From assembly GCA_016838895.1 (NCBI GenBank), contig JAEKNU010000036.1, positions 1-42,218 of the forward strand: a stretch of DNA of 42,218 nt, in the 5' to 3' direction. Positions 33,538-42,142 of this stretch are shown here, in pieces (position 1 is the stretch's first letter; each line of letters starts with the position of its first letter). The notes beneath the pieces are model-generated. The model saw nothing but the letters and a program-made list of their open reading frames with translations. It was not told where the DNA came from and made no database searches. The position numbers and the translations under genes are program-made. This stretch comes from Chloroflexota bacterium (GTDB lineage Bacteria > Chloroflexota > Anaerolineae > Anaerolineales > Anaerolineaceae).

Positions 33538-33984
33538 ATGAAAAACATCATACGCTGTTTCATTGCTGCTTGGTATTTATTGGGATGGATGGTCCATGTT
33601 TATCTGGTATTCAATAGCCCAGAAATATACGCTGTGTTTGGCAATACCAGCATATTTCCAGGGTTTGAATTAATCTGGGTAAATTTGATTATGCCAAATA
33701 TAATGTTATTCGCATGCCTATTGGCTGCTTTTGAGCTTGCTACAGGTTTGTTATTGGTCAATAAAAATGATAAAGTAAAGATTGGTCTGCTGATCAGTAT
33801 TATTTTTAATCTTTTTCTGGTACAGATGGGGCTCGGTTTAACAACACCTGATTTTCTGATGGATTTCCTTTCTAATCGGCTGCCGAATATTATATTCATC
33901 ATGATACAATTACCTCTATTCTGGGGTAAATATCCCAAAACCATCGTTGAAGAAATCAGAATTCGCGCAAAGGCAATCAAATAA
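33538..33984 (+). CDS. Small four-helix membrane protein, unknown
   Basis: A 148-aa hydrophobic protein with four probable transmembrane segments (about residues 5-25, 45-70, 80-105 and 115-135). Topology and size resemble DoxX-like proteins, but no diagnostic residue is visible, so the resemblance is weak. I used the ATG at 33538; a TTG at 33523 is also in frame, and neither has a clear ribosome-binding site. It lies between the FkbM gene and the B3/B4 gene on the same strand, 28 bp before the latter. Confidence 0.6.
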   Translation: MKNIIRCFIAAWYLLGWMVHVYLVFNSPEIYAVFGNTSIFPGFELIWVNLIMPNIMLFACLLAAFELATGLLLVNKNDKVKIGLLISIIFNLFLVQMGLGLTTPDFLMDFLSNRLPNIIFIMIQLPLFWGKYPKTIVEEIRIRAKAIK

Positions 33985-34012
33985 GTGTTTGCAAATACAA
34001 AAGGGGAGAAAT

Positions 34013-34729
34013 ATGCAATATACATACAAAATTGAAAATGAAATTTTTAATACAATCCCGGGCTATCAACGGGGTATTGTGCTGGGTTTTGATACAGAAA
34101 ACAATGAATCGCCCACAGAATTAATTTCTAACCTGCGGGAAGCGGAAGCCGATCTGCGTGCTCAAATGAGCCTGCCCGATATTCTCCAAAATCCGCATAT
34201 TGCTGCCTGGCGAGATGCTTATCGGCTGGCAGGCATCAAACCTGCTGATTTCCGCCCATCCGTTGAAGGATTGGTTCGCAGGGTTTTGCGTGGAGACAAT
34301 CTACCATCCATTAATTGTATTGTTGATATCGGCACATTGCTCTCTATCAAATATCTGCTTCCCATTGGTGCACATGCCATTGATCATCTGAAGCATGGCA
34401 TGAGTTTACGCAAAGCTACTGGCGAAGAAAAATTTGAACCCTTTGGGTCAAATCTGACTGAAAATCCAAATCAGGGCGAAATTATTTTTTCAGATGGAAA
34501 TCAAGTCATGACTCGCCGCTGGACCTGGCGACAAGCCAATCACACAATCATCGCAACACAAACCAAAGCTGTTGAATACAATATTGATGCTTTATCGCAC
34601 ATCAGCAATGAGTCAATCCATGCAATCGCCGCAGAAACCATGAATCTGCTTGAAAAATACTGCCATGCCAATTGCCGATTTTCGATACTAAATCATGAAA
34701 ACCCTCAAATTCAATTCAATTTCCCTTAG
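34013..34729 (+). CDS. B3/B4 tRNA-binding domain protein (PheT-like editing domain)
   Basis: A 238-aa protein of the stand-alone B3/4 family, related to the editing domain of phenylalanyl-tRNA synthetase beta chains. Recognisable parts are the opening strand, HIAAWRDAYRLAGIKPADFRPSVEGLVRRVLRG, INCIVDIGTLLSIKYLLPIGAHAIDHL and the late RRWTWRQANHTIIATQTK. Such proteins may hydrolyse mischarged tRNA or bind amino acids; their role is not well established. I chose the ATG at 34013 after AAGGGGAG, which gives the normal family start. An upstream in-frame ATG lies inside the preceding gene. Confidence 0.85.
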   Translation: MQYTYKIENEIFNTIPGYQRGIVLGFDTENNESPTELISNLREAEADLRAQMSLPDILQNPHIAAWRDAYRLAGIKPADFRPSVEGLVRRVLRGDNLPSINCIVDIGTLLSIKYLLPIGAHAIDHLKHGMSLRKATGEEKFEPFGSNLTENPNQGEIIFSDGNQVMTRRWTWRQANHTIIATQTKAVEYNIDALSHISNESIHAIAAETMNLLEKYCHANCRFSILNHENPQIQFNFP

Positions 34730-34808
34730 GATTGGATGATATTGCTTGCAATTGTATAAATACCGTTTAGAATAATATAATAGTCAACTAATTTTTTGGA
34801 GGATATCA

Positions 34809-35144
34809 ATGAGTGAAGAATTTGTACAAGAATCTGGTGTAACCAGTGATGATCGCATGTGGGCAATGTTAGCTTATCTTCTTTCCCCGCTGGTCCCCAT
34901 CATTATTCTTTTGATGGAAGACAAAAAGGATCGGCCTTTTATTAAAGCCCATAATGTTCAGGCTTTAATTTGGGGTTTGGTCAGTTCCATTTTGATCGGT
35001 GTTTTATCTCTGGTTGTTGTGGGTTGTTTCCTGGCAGTGGCATACATTATCATCACAATCATCTGGGCTGTCAAAGCCAATAAAGGTGAATACATCGAAA
35101 TTCCAGTCATTACCAATTTCGTAAAGGGTCAGGGCTGGGCATAA
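34809..35144 (+). CDS. DUF4870 (Tic20-like) membrane protein
   Basis: A 111-aa membrane protein of the DUF4870 family: a short acidic N-terminus, SDDRMWAMLAYLLSPLVPIIILL, then EDKKDRPFIKAHNVQALIW and two further hydrophobic helices ending in WAVKANKGEYIEIPVI. The family is common in bacteria, resembles Tic20-type chloroplast import proteins and has no established function in bacteria. TTGGAGGATATCA precedes the ATG, giving a strong ribosome-binding site. It is monocistronic, with a terminator at 35166. Confidence 0.88.
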   Translation: MSEEFVQESGVTSDDRMWAMLAYLLSPLVPIIILLMEDKKDRPFIKAHNVQALIWGLVSSILIGVLSLVVVGCFLAVAYIIITIIWAVKANKGEYIEIPVITNFVKGQGWA

Positions 35145-35165
35145 TTAACTCCGCTCATTAATGCT

Positions 35166-35195
35166 AAACACCCGCTGAATCAGCGGGTGTTTTTT
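35166..35195 (+). terminator. Terminator after the DUF4870 gene
   Basis: AAACACCCGCTG (35166-35177) and CAGCGGGTGTTT (35181-35192) with a 3-base loop and a T run. The 220 bp after it, up to the next gene, are AT-rich with no gene seen. Confidence 0.92.
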
Positions 35196-35422
35196 CTAGA
35201 ATTTAATTTCTTCTCTCTATATTCCATGGAATATCTATATCGAAACAGTAAATATGCCTTCTACTCTTGTATCCAGTATGCAACAAGCGTGTTATATACT
35301 ATGTAACCATATCAGATAAATTGCATCCAAATACATAATACAGATCATAACAACTTCATCATCGTGATTTGGAAGAAGTAATAAAATTTTAACGATTATG
35401 TTTTCTATCCGGGAGGATGATT

Positions 35423-35620
35423 ATGAAAAAAAATATGGGATCATTAGATCGAATTATTCGTCTGTTATTGGTAGCCCTTGTGGCAATTTTGTACTTTACA
35501 AATGTCATTTCTGGCACATTGGCACTAATTCTTGGTATTCTGGCCGTTGTATTCCTGGTTACCAGCCTGGTTAGCTTCTGCCCATTATACAAACTATTTG
35601 GAATTTCAACCAACAAATAA
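35423..35620 (+). CDS. DUF2892 (YgaP-like transmembrane domain) protein
   Basis: A 65-aa protein matching the DUF2892 inner-membrane domain found at the C-terminus of YgaP and as small stand-alone proteins: NMGSLDRIIRLLLVALVAILYF, then a second hydrophobic helix LALILGILAVVFLVTSLVSFCPLYKLFGI with the conserved CPLY. I chose the ATG at 35423 because GGGAGG ends 6 bases before it; the ATG at 35417 directly abuts that site. Function is unknown. A bidirectional terminator follows. Confidence 0.88.
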   Translation: MKKNMGSLDRIIRLLLVALVAILYFTNVISGTLALILGILAVVFLVTSLVSFCPLYKLFGISTNK

Positions 35621-35627
35621 CACAAAT

Positions 35628-35667
35628 TAAATCAAAAACTGCCCTCGTTAGGGCAGTTTTTGATTTA
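35628..35667. terminator. Bidirectional terminator between convergent genes
   Basis: TAAATCAAAAACTGCCC (35628-35644) and GGGCAGTTTTTGATTTA (35651-35667) are perfect 17-bp arms with a 6-base loop. The stop codon of the aminotransferase gene is within the right arm. Confidence 0.92.
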
Positions 35668-37089
35668 ACCTGCAAAATCCACAAATTTTCGAATAAACTC
35701 AATCACGGTAAACACATCCTCAAAATTGCTGACTAATCCAACGGAAACACGTACTGCTCCCGTACTTTTATCATCAATACAGCGCCGGAAATCATCGTAT
35801 TCCATCCGCTGCTGCACTGCAAAACAAGAAGTCAATTCATCAGCGGATAAGCCCAATGCCAACTCGCCACCACCTGGATTACAGAAACATCCTGAGCGCA
35901 GCGAGATATTCATTTTATTGGCTTGCTGCTCCACAAAAACATGATCAATGAAATGTCCAATCTGGTCAAATAAGTTGAAGGTAATCGTGCCCCCACGCAT
36001 GTGGCTGTCCGTTGGACCGTAAATCTTAATCAATGGATTTCCATTACTGTGTTTGATTTTACTAAACGAATCCAGCAGCCAACCTGTCAGGCTGTATACC
36101 CGTTTATGAATCCCATCTATCCCTATACTTTGCAAATGACGTAACCCCATCTCTACAGCGGGCAACATCAGGAAATTTAATGTACCGTCTTCAAATCCTT
36201 CGGCGCCTTCACGCAGGAAGTATGTATCACCCTGAACGGAAGCAACCGTAATCGTTCCACCAGCAAACCAGGGACGGTTAAGATTTGCCAATGCCGAGCG
36301 ACGGGCAATTAAGGCGCCAACCCCAGTGGGATAGCCGAACATTTTATAAAATGAGAGCGCCACAAAATCAGGCTTCACAACCGATAAATCCAATTTATTC
36401 GTCGGTACAAAAGCTGCGGCATCCAGCAGCACATCCCAACCCAATGCATGGGCTTTCTCAATCCAATCCAGGGGATGTTGCACACCGGAAAAATTGGATT
36501 GCGCAGGGAACGCAAACAAACTCTGCCCAACTGGTTTCTCAGCCAAAGCAGCCAATAATTTGATCTCATTCATGCGCATTTCGGGCGGGGTTACAGGCAA
36601 ATATTGTACTGCTGCGTTTTTTTTGCGGGCATACTCGCGTATACCATTCACTGAATTGTGATTATCAAAAGCGAGTAAATATTTGCTATCACCAGTAAAT
36701 GGATACGCCTCTCCAATCAATTTAAGTGCACCACTGGCATTACTGGTAAAAATGCATACATATTCATCTGATGCAGCATTGAAATAGGATAAAACATAGG
36801 CTCTGGCTTGTTTTACCATGTCTGTCATCGCGCTGGATGATGGATTAGAAGAATGCGGATTTCCAAAAACATGTTCCTGTAATATGGCATGATGATTCGC
36901 CAACTGGCTGCGCGCATATAAACCCGAACCCGTATAATCCAGATAAACATGCTTTGTCTCATCAAGCAAAGGATAATCCGTTTGACGTAAATCATCAATT
37001 TTCATTGTATGTTGAAAATCTGGATAACGGGATAAGAAATCTGTTTTTGCCTGTTGCAAGTTTGAGGTCTGTTCAGAAATTTGATCCAT
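35665..37089 (-). CDS. Class V aminotransferase-fold enzyme, MOCOS/SufS-like
   Basis: A 474-aa PLP enzyme of the cysteine-desulfurase superfamily. YLDYTGSGLYARSQLANHHA near the start, GNPHSSNPSS, FTSNASGALKLIGEAYPF, the PLP Lys in FVALSFYKMFGYPTGVGALIARR and LRSGCFCNPGGGELALGL are recognisable. This combination resembles the N-terminal desulfurase part of eukaryotic molybdenum-cofactor sulfurase more than bacterial SufS. The Cys pair in SGCFCNPG is in the region of the active-site cysteine. There is no MOSC domain. I chose the ATG at 37089, with GGAG 7 bases upstream, over a GTG at 37128. The upstream GntR-type gene, on the same strand, probably controls it. Confidence 0.85.
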   Translation of the reverse strand: MDQISEQTSNLQQAKTDFLSRYPDFQHTMKIDDLRQTDYPLLDETKHVYLDYTGSGLYARSQLANHHAILQEHVFGNPHSSNPSSSAMTDMVKQARAYVLSYFNAASDEYVCIFTSNASGALKLIGEAYPFTGDSKYLLAFDNHNSVNGIREYARKKNAAVQYLPVTPPEMRMNEIKLLAALAEKPVGQSLFAFPAQSNFSGVQHPLDWIEKAHALGWDVLLDAAAFVPTNKLDLSVVKPDFVALSFYKMFGYPTGVGALIARRSALANLNRPWFAGGTITVASVQGDTYFLREGAEGFEDGTLNFLMLPAVEMGLRHLQSIGIDGIHKRVYSLTGWLLDSFSKIKHSNGNPLIKIYGPTDSHMRGGTITFNLFDQIGHFIDHVFVEQQANKMNISLRSGCFCNPGGGELALGLSADELTSCFAVQQRMEYDDFRRCIDDKSTGAVRVSVGLVSNFEDVFTVIEFIRKFVDFAG

Positions 37090-37137
37090 TGGTTTCTCCA
37101 TTTTAATGATTTCTAAATGTATATGCACTGTCTTCTT

Positions 37138-37836
37138 TTAGCGAATTAAGTTTGGAAAATGTTCTGCAGAATATGGGATATACGGGAGGCGTTTCAATGC
37201 CTGCAAGACGCGTTCCCTTGAACGGGTGACTTCTCGGTGTATGGCATGTTCCGCAGCATCAGCATCACGTTCTGATAATGCTCTTGCCAATAAAGTGTGA
37301 TCCATATGCATCTCTTCAGCACTATCTCGATAATCCAAACCCAGATGGAATACTCGGTTTAATTCATTCAACGTTTTATCAATCATACCCACCAGGCGCT
37401 GATTACCACTGGCAAGTGCAATCTGATGATGAAACTCAGCATTATAATCCAAAAATTTGCTGTATGATTTTGTATCCTTATAGGTATAGGTGAAATCAAC
37501 CTCATGGTTGATTGATTTCAATTGTTCATCCGTTGCCCTGGTGGCGGCCATACGAACCGCTGCAGTTTCTAATAACATACGCATCTCATAAATTTCTTCC
37601 ACATCCTGAATGGTAATCAAACTTACAATATAACCCAGGCGTGGTACGGATTGAACAAATCCTTCTTGCGCCAATTGGCGTAATGCCTCTCTGATCGGGG
37701 TAATGCCCACTTCATAGGCAGTAGTTAATTCTGCCTGACCAATTAACTGACCCGGGCTCAAAGTACAGGTGACGATATCCTGCTTAATTACTTGATATGC
37801 TTGTTTGGATAAAGAAACTTTTTTGACTTCTGGCAT
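37138..37836 (-). CDS. GntR-family transcriptional regulator (FCD/FadR type)
   Basis: A 232-aa regulator. The N-terminal winged helix is AYQVIKQDIVTCTLSPGQLIGQAELTTAYEVGITPIREALRQLAQEGFV, diagnostic for GntR. The C-terminal all-helical FCD ligand domain (about 80-215) has EIYEMRMLLETAAVRMAA and HHQIALASGNQRL, with His residues that usually bind metal and an organic-acid ligand. It precedes the aminotransferase gene on the same strand, with less than 50 bp between them, so it probably regulates that gene. AGGAAAACT lies before the ATG. An AT-rich palindromic stretch near 37850-37862 (ATATATTACTAATATAT) could be its operator. Confidence 0.92.
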   Translation of the reverse strand: MPEVKKVSLSKQAYQVIKQDIVTCTLSPGQLIGQAELTTAYEVGITPIREALRQLAQEGFVQSVPRLGYIVSLITIQDVEEIYEMRMLLETAAVRMAATRATDEQLKSINHEVDFTYTYKDTKSYSKFLDYNAEFHHQIALASGNQRLVGMIDKTLNELNRVFHLGLDYRDSAEEMHMDHTLLARALSERDADAAEHAIHREVTRSRERVLQALKRLPYIPYSAEHFPNLIR

Positions 37837-37947
37837 AGTTTTCCTAATATATTACTAATATATCAAGCCGTTATCATGTTTTCAAGTGACATATTTCATA
37901 TTTATTTTCTTTTCACAATTTTCAGCTAATTCGGATGTTTCCTATGA

Positions 37948-37953
37948 TATAAT
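37948..37953 (+). promoter_or_regulatory. Extended -10 promoter of the DEAD-box helicase gene
   Basis: TATAAT preceded by TG at 37945-37946 (extended -10). The start site would fall near 37960, giving a leader of almost 90 nt. No clear -35 box is seen. Confidence 0.6.
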
Positions 37954-37962
37954 TCTATGTTT

Positions 37963-38031
37963 GGCTCGTACCAGGTAAATATTTGTGCTTGGTTTGAAGA
38001 GCCTCGCCAATCATTGGCGGGTTCTTTTTTT
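37963..38031 (+). ncRNA. Structured leader with intrinsic terminator before the helicase gene
   Basis: GGCTC (37963-37967) can pair with GAGCC (37999-38003), and ACCA (37970-37973) with TGGT (37990-37993), forming one arm. It is followed by a second hairpin, CGCCAA (38005-38010) with TTGGCG (38014-38019) and flanking pairs, and a run of T (38024-38030). This ends 6 bases before AGGAG of the helicase gene. It looks like an attenuator or a short RNA of about 70 nt. Read-through would be needed for helicase expression. Confidence 0.5.
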
Positions 38032-38047
38032 GTTTTAGGAGTATTTA

Positions 38048-39745
38048 ATGAGTTTATCTTTTGAAAAGATGGGATTGCAACTTGAGTTACTAGATGCAAT
38101 AAATAATCTCAAGTTCAATGAACCCACGCCCATTCAGCTGGAAGCCATTCCATCTTTGCTGGCTGGGAAAAATGTATTAGGGCAAGCACAAACCGGCACA
38201 GGTAAAACTGCTGCTTTTGCTCTGCCTATGTTACAACAGATCGATCCTGAGGACAGACATATACAGGCACTAGTCTTAGCGCCTACACGCGAATTAGCAG
38301 TACAAGTTGCAAAAGCAACTCAACAAATGGCTGGCAATTCCCATGTACGTATCCTTCCCGTGTATGGTGGACAATCCTATACCATTCAGAAAAAAGAATT
38401 GAAACGCGGTGTCGAAATTGTTGTCGGAACACCGGGACGTATGCTTGATTTAATCAATCAAGGCGTTCTGGATCTAAGTCATGTTCGTTATGTCGTCCTT
38501 GATGAAGCTGATGTGATGTTGGAAATGGGTTTTATCGATGATGTCGATACAATTCTGGCTGAAGCCCCAGTCGACAGACAAATGGCGCTCTTTTCTGCAA
38601 CCATGCCCAGGGCCATCCGAAAATTGGCTGATAAGCATATGCGGGATATCCATGAAATTAAAATCAGCCCCAGGCAAGTTACCGTAGCTGAAACCGAACA
38701 ACGCCATTACATTTTACGAGAAGAGAATAAAAAAGATGCCTTGATACGTCTGCTGGAAATTGAAGCAGTTACCAGTGCATTGATTTTTTCCCGCACCAAA
38801 ATTAGAACTCAGGAACTCGCGGATACATTAAACGCAATGGGCTACAAGGTGGATGCCTTGCATGGTGACCTGAATCAATCACGACGCGAATATGTGATGA
38901 ATCGCTTTCGAAAAGGGATCAATAACATCCTGATTGCAACTGACGTAGCTGCCAGAGGCTTGGATATTGAAAACGTATCTCATGTAATTAATTTTGATGC
39001 CCCCGCGGATGCAGAAGATTATGTGCACCGTATTGGACGAACTGGACGGGCTGGACGTAAAGGTATCGCGATAACATTTGTCACACCAAATGAGCGAGGT
39101 CGCTTCCTGCGAATTGAATCTTACATTCATCAATCGATAAATGTAGCCAATATTCCCACCAAACAACAAATTCTTGATTACCGGGAAAAACAATTCATCA
39201 CCCGACTGACAGATCTGTTAGGGAAAGGCAATATTGATGCCGAGCGCAGCATCATTACAAAATTGGAAGAAACCAGTTTCAGTATGATTGATATTACTGC
39301 AGCCGCCATTAAACTGGCCCGTGAGACCGAAAACCACGTTGTAATTGAAGAATTTGCCGAACATCAATCCCCCCGCAAAAGAAATTCCAATAAAAAGAGT
39401 TTTTCTGGTGGAAAACCAGGTTCAAAATACAATCGTAACAATGGCAGTGAAAGCAAACGCAGTAAAAAATCATCCCAACGACGCAAAGGTTCCGATGAAC
39501 TAGAAACTGGTATGGTGCGTCTGCGCATGAATCTGGGGAATAGCCACGGTATCCGCCCTGGTGACGTAGTGGGTGCCATAGCCGGCGAAGTCGGTATTCC
39601 AGGCCGCGCAATTGGTGAAATTAATATTCAGAATGACCACACCTACATTGACGTAGCCGAACAACATGCTTCAAATGTTCTTAAAGCCAGTACCGGTAAG
39701 TATTCCTTACGCGGGAAACCTGTGATGCTGACCAAAGATAAATAG
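38048..39745 (+). CDS. deaD: DEAD-box ATP-dependent RNA helicase (DeaD/CsdA type)
   Basis: A 565-aa RNA helicase that unwinds structured RNA in ribosome assembly and cold adaptation. All core motifs are visible: Q motif FNEPTPIQLEAI, motif I AQTGTGKT, Ia PTRELA, Ib TPGR, II DEAD, III SAT, IV LIFSRTK, V ATDVAARGLDI, VI HRIGRTGRAGR. A basic low-complexity segment (about 440-490, rich in Lys, Arg, Ser, Asn) precedes a C-terminal DbpA-type RNA-binding domain (VRLRMNLGNSHGIRPGDVVGAIAGEVGIPGRAIGEINI). AGGAG lies 6 bases before the ATG. Regulation probably involves the terminator-containing leader. Gene-symbol match is by architecture; a DbpA-like paralogue is possible. Confidence 0.93.
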   Translation: MSLSFEKMGLQLELLDAINNLKFNEPTPIQLEAIPSLLAGKNVLGQAQTGTGKTAAFALPMLQQIDPEDRHIQALVLAPTRELAVQVAKATQQMAGNSHVRILPVYGGQSYTIQKKELKRGVEIVVGTPGRMLDLINQGVLDLSHVRYVVLDEADVMLEMGFIDDVDTILAEAPVDRQMALFSATMPRAIRKLADKHMRDIHEIKISPRQVTVAETEQRHYILREENKKDALIRLLEIEAVTSALIFSRTKIRTQELADTLNAMGYKVDALHGDLNQSRREYVMNRFRKGINNILIATDVAARGLDIENVSHVINFDAPADAEDYVHRIGRTGRAGRKGIAITFVTPNERGRFLRIESYIHQSINVANIPTKQQILDYREKQFITRLTDLLGKGNIDAERSIITKLEETSFSMIDITAAAIKLARETENHVVIEEFAEHQSPRKRNSNKKSFSGGKPGSKYNRNNGSESKRSKKSSQRRKGSDELETGMVRLRMNLGNSHGIRPGDVVGAIAGEVGIPGRAIGEINIQNDHTYIDVAEQHASNVLKASTGKYSLRGKPVMLTKDK

Positions 39746-39768
39746 CACAAAGCTACTATCGACAGCAG

Positions 39769-39797
39769 AAAGCGCTTCATGTCAGAAGCGCTTTTTT
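39769..39797 (+). terminator. Terminator of the helicase gene
   Basis: AAAGCGCTTC (39769-39778) and GAAGCGCTTT (39785-39794) with a 6-base loop, ending in a run of six T. It also lies downstream of the convergent TetR gene. Confidence 0.9.
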
Positions 39798-39825
39798 ATT
39801 CTCTTGTATCAAAGAAGGAATTCCA

Positions 39826-40449
39826 CTAACTGCTCATACCAGTCCGTATGAGCTTCATAAAATTTCGGATATTCATTTCAAGTAATTCATCCAGGCCAAT
39901 ATCAACATTATTCAACATCGAAAGAATCATCTCATCTGTTTTTCTGATAACCCCTTGATAAAACAAAGCCAGAATGTCATCCTCCACATCTTGTCGAATC
40001 GTGCCTTTTGCTTTGCCAGTTTGGATCATTCGCAGCAAATCAGCATTTCCCCCATGCCGTATCTCTTCATCAATCTCTTGTGTTAATTCATTGTATTTTC
40101 CCAAATATACATCCAGTAATAGTTTCGCCATGACTGGCTCTTGTTTCATCAGCTCAATTCTCTGTTTGTTGTTGATTAACAAGTATTCAAAAATATCCAT
40201 TTTCAATATCAGTGTTTGTTGATTTTGATGATGTAAGAAATATTTATGTGCCCATAGGACGGTATATTGAAAGAAATCAATCTTATCTTCAAAATACTGA
40301 TAAATACTGCCTTTAGCGATACCTGCCTTTTTGGCAATATTGCCTACTTTTGCGTGCTCAAATCCATTTTTCTGAAATTCATCAACGGCAGAACGCATCA
40401 CGCGTTCCTGTTTATTTTCATCCAATCTAAAAAAAGTGTCTTTTGGCAA
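39826..40449 (-). CDS. TetR-family transcriptional regulator
   Basis: A TetR-type regulator of about 207 aa. The HTH is RVMRSAVDEFQKNGFEHAKVGNIAKKAGIAKGSIYQYFEDKIDFF, near consensus, followed by an all-helical ligand domain. I chose the TTG at 40449 (LPKDTFFRLDEN) because a perfect GGAGG (40458-40462 on the plus strand as CCTCC) sits 8 bases upstream; an in-frame ATG at 40479 has no ribosome-binding site. A palindrome, ATGACC-CACA-GGTCAT, lies at 40492-40507 and is a likely operator. Ligand and targets are unknown; the nearest upstream gene, 40562-41083, is on the same strand. Confidence 0.9.
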   Translation of the reverse strand: MPKDTFFRLDENKQERVMRSAVDEFQKNGFEHAKVGNIAKKAGIAKGSIYQYFEDKIDFFQYTVLWAHKYFLHHQNQQTLILKMDIFEYLLINNKQRIELMKQEPVMAKLLLDVYLGKYNELTQEIDEEIRHGGNADLLRMIQTGKAKGTIRQDVEDDILALFYQGVIRKTDEMILSMLNNVDIGLDELLEMNIRNFMKLIRTGMSS

Positions 40450-40491
40450 TACTTTGACCTCCGAATCTAAATGACTCAAGTTTCATATTGT

Positions 40492-40507
40492 ATGACCCAC
40501 AGGTCAT
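40492..40507. promoter_or_regulatory. Candidate TetR operator
   Basis: Perfect inverted repeat ATGACC, CACA, GGTCAT just upstream of the TetR gene. Position fits autoregulation by a TetR-type repressor. Confidence 0.5.
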
Positions 40508-40561
40508 CTTGTCAATCTAAATATGCCATAATATCCATTCTTATAGGTCCTTTCAATTATT

Positions 40562-41083
40562 TTACCTTTTGTTTTTGTCTAATTTCCTGCACCAATACCA
40601 CAAACCGGCGGCAATGCCCCCAAGTAACAGCCCGCCATAGAATGTAATATCATGCCAGAGGAAGAGTTTGAGAAGAAGGACTTGCAGCCAGACAATAAAT
40701 ATAAGCACTCGGTTACTTGGTCTGCTTACTGAAAACAATGCAAACGATAAAAATAATGCATGCCCGGAAACATATGGCACTTTGTAAAAAACTCTTAGTA
40801 TTGAAAAAAATAAAATCAAGACATCAATGACCCCACAATACCATTTGGTATCGGTAACAATTTCCAAACGATCAAAAAAGTATACAAAGAATGCGACATA
40901 AACAGGAAAGAAATAAGAAAACACAAATTTTATCTGCGTATCAATCTGAAATTCAATGGTCAGCCAACAAGCAATATATGCTAAAAAGAAAGCAGTTAGT
41001 AGTCTAAAACCAGGATTGTTCCGAAATTCCACCAATTGATCCAACAACAATTGTGTCATTTTCCACCACCATTTCTTCGTCAT
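40562..41083 (-). CDS. Small polytopic membrane protein, unknown (weakly PAP2-like)
   Basis: A 173-aa protein with about five hydrophobic segments and a basic C-terminus. YVSGHALFLSFALFSVSRPSNR followed by LWHDITFYGGLLLGG faintly recalls the SGH and SR-H-D motifs of PAP2-type lipid phosphatases, but the third motif is not convincing, so I do not assign that function. The start is uncertain: ATG at 41083, or an ATG at 41059 (MTQLLLDQ) after GGTGG. It lies upstream of the TetR gene on the same strand, separated by 82 bp containing the operator-like palindrome. Confidence 0.55.
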   Translation of the reverse strand: MTKKWWWKMTQLLLDQLVEFRNNPGFRLLTAFFLAYIACWLTIEFQIDTQIKFVFSYFFPVYVAFFVYFFDRLEIVTDTKWYCGVIDVLILFFSILRVFYKVPYVSGHALFLSFALFSVSRPSNRVLIFIVWLQVLLLKLFLWHDITFYGGLLLGGIAAGLWYWCRKLDKNKR

Positions 41084-41204
41084 AGGATTATTTCTATGCT
41101 CATTATAGAAAACACAAAAAGGATTTCATTTCTGATCCCCCATTTCTCCCCTGTACAATGAGAATGTTCAGATTATACTAAAGTTCACTGCAGGAAAAAA
41201 CCCT

Positions 41205-42059
41205 ATGAGAATAACAAAAAACCAGGCAAAGAGCATATTCGTAGCATCTAAAATTCCGGATACCGATTATTGTGTTAACCCTTATACGGGCTGCCAATTT
41301 GGCTGCCTGTATTGTTATGCTGCCTTTAGCTGCCGCTTTGTCAATGAACCACGTAGTGAATGGGGTAATTTCATTGCCATCAAAGAAAATGCCGTTGAGC
41401 TGGCAAAGAAGCAGCTTTCCCGCTGGCCAAAAGGCAAACAAAATGCCTCCATCTTTTTCAGTTCTATTACTGATCCATATCAGGGGATCGAAAAAGAGCA
41501 ACAACTCACCCGCGGTATCTTATCCGAACTGGTACACGCTGGCTATCAAGGAAAGGTTTCTATATTAACCAAATCGCCGCTGGTTTTGCGCGATATGGAT
41601 CTGTTCAAACAGCTCAACGCCGATATCGGCCTGACAATCACCACCACCGACGATAAACTGGGACGCTTTCTGGAAGTTCGTGCACCACTGGAAAGTAAAC
41701 GCCTGGAAACGTTAGCAAAATTGAATCAGATCGGATTACGAACGTATGCCTTCGTGGGTCCATTGCTGCCCCATTATCGCCAACAACCCGATCAATTGGA
41801 AAGCATTTTCCAGCACATCGCGCAAGCAGGCACGCGCGAGATCTACGCCGAGCAGCTTAATCTGGGTCCCAAAATCCGCCAGCGCATCTGGGCTAAATTT
41901 GCTGAAAGCCAACCCGACTGGATTCCGGTTTACCAAAAGGCCGTCACAGCAGAACACCGCGCTTTGTTGGCTGATTTGGTTTTGTCTTTCAGCAGGAAAT
42001 ACAAATTGCATTTACGATTAAACGAAGCCATTTATCATCAGGACATGAAAAAGAAATAG
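41205..42059 (+). CDS. SPL-family radical SAM protein
   Basis: A 284-aa radical SAM protein of the SPL (spore photoproduct lyase-related) family, like the Rv2578c-type group. The 4Fe-4S cysteines are C30, C34 and C37 in GCQFGCLYCYAAF, preceded by VNPYTGC. Typical later parts are FFSSITDPYQGIEKEQQLTRGIL, VSILTKSPLVLRDMDLFKQL and ADIGLTITTTDDKLGRFLE. The function of this group is not known; a DNA-lesion or peptide role is often assumed without proof. AGGA lies upstream of the ATG, and TATACT is visible about 30 bp upstream as a -10 box. A terminator follows. Confidence 0.88.
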   Translation: MRITKNQAKSIFVASKIPDTDYCVNPYTGCQFGCLYCYAAFSCRFVNEPRSEWGNFIAIKENAVELAKKQLSRWPKGKQNASIFFSSITDPYQGIEKEQQLTRGILSELVHAGYQGKVSILTKSPLVLRDMDLFKQLNADIGLTITTTDDKLGRFLEVRAPLESKRLETLAKLNQIGLRTYAFVGPLLPHYRQQPDQLESIFQHIAQAGTREIYAEQLNLGPKIRQRIWAKFAESQPDWIPVYQKAVTAEHRALLADLVLSFSRKYKLHLRLNEAIYHQDMKKK

Positions 42060-42082
42060 TCATTGCTTATAATAAATTACCC

Positions 42083-42108
42083 AACACCCCTGTATGGGGT
42101 GTTTTTTT
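42083..42108 (+). terminator. Terminator of the radical SAM gene
   Basis: AACACCCC (42083-42090) and GGGGTGTT (42096-42103) with a 5-base loop and a T run. Confidence 0.9.
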
Positions 42109-42142
42109 GTTAATCAACTCCCTTGAACTTTTGAATGACATC

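Noticed and set aside
40562..41083. PAP2-type lipid phosphatase
   Set aside because: SGH is present but the remaining catalytic pattern is not, so only membrane topology is claimed.
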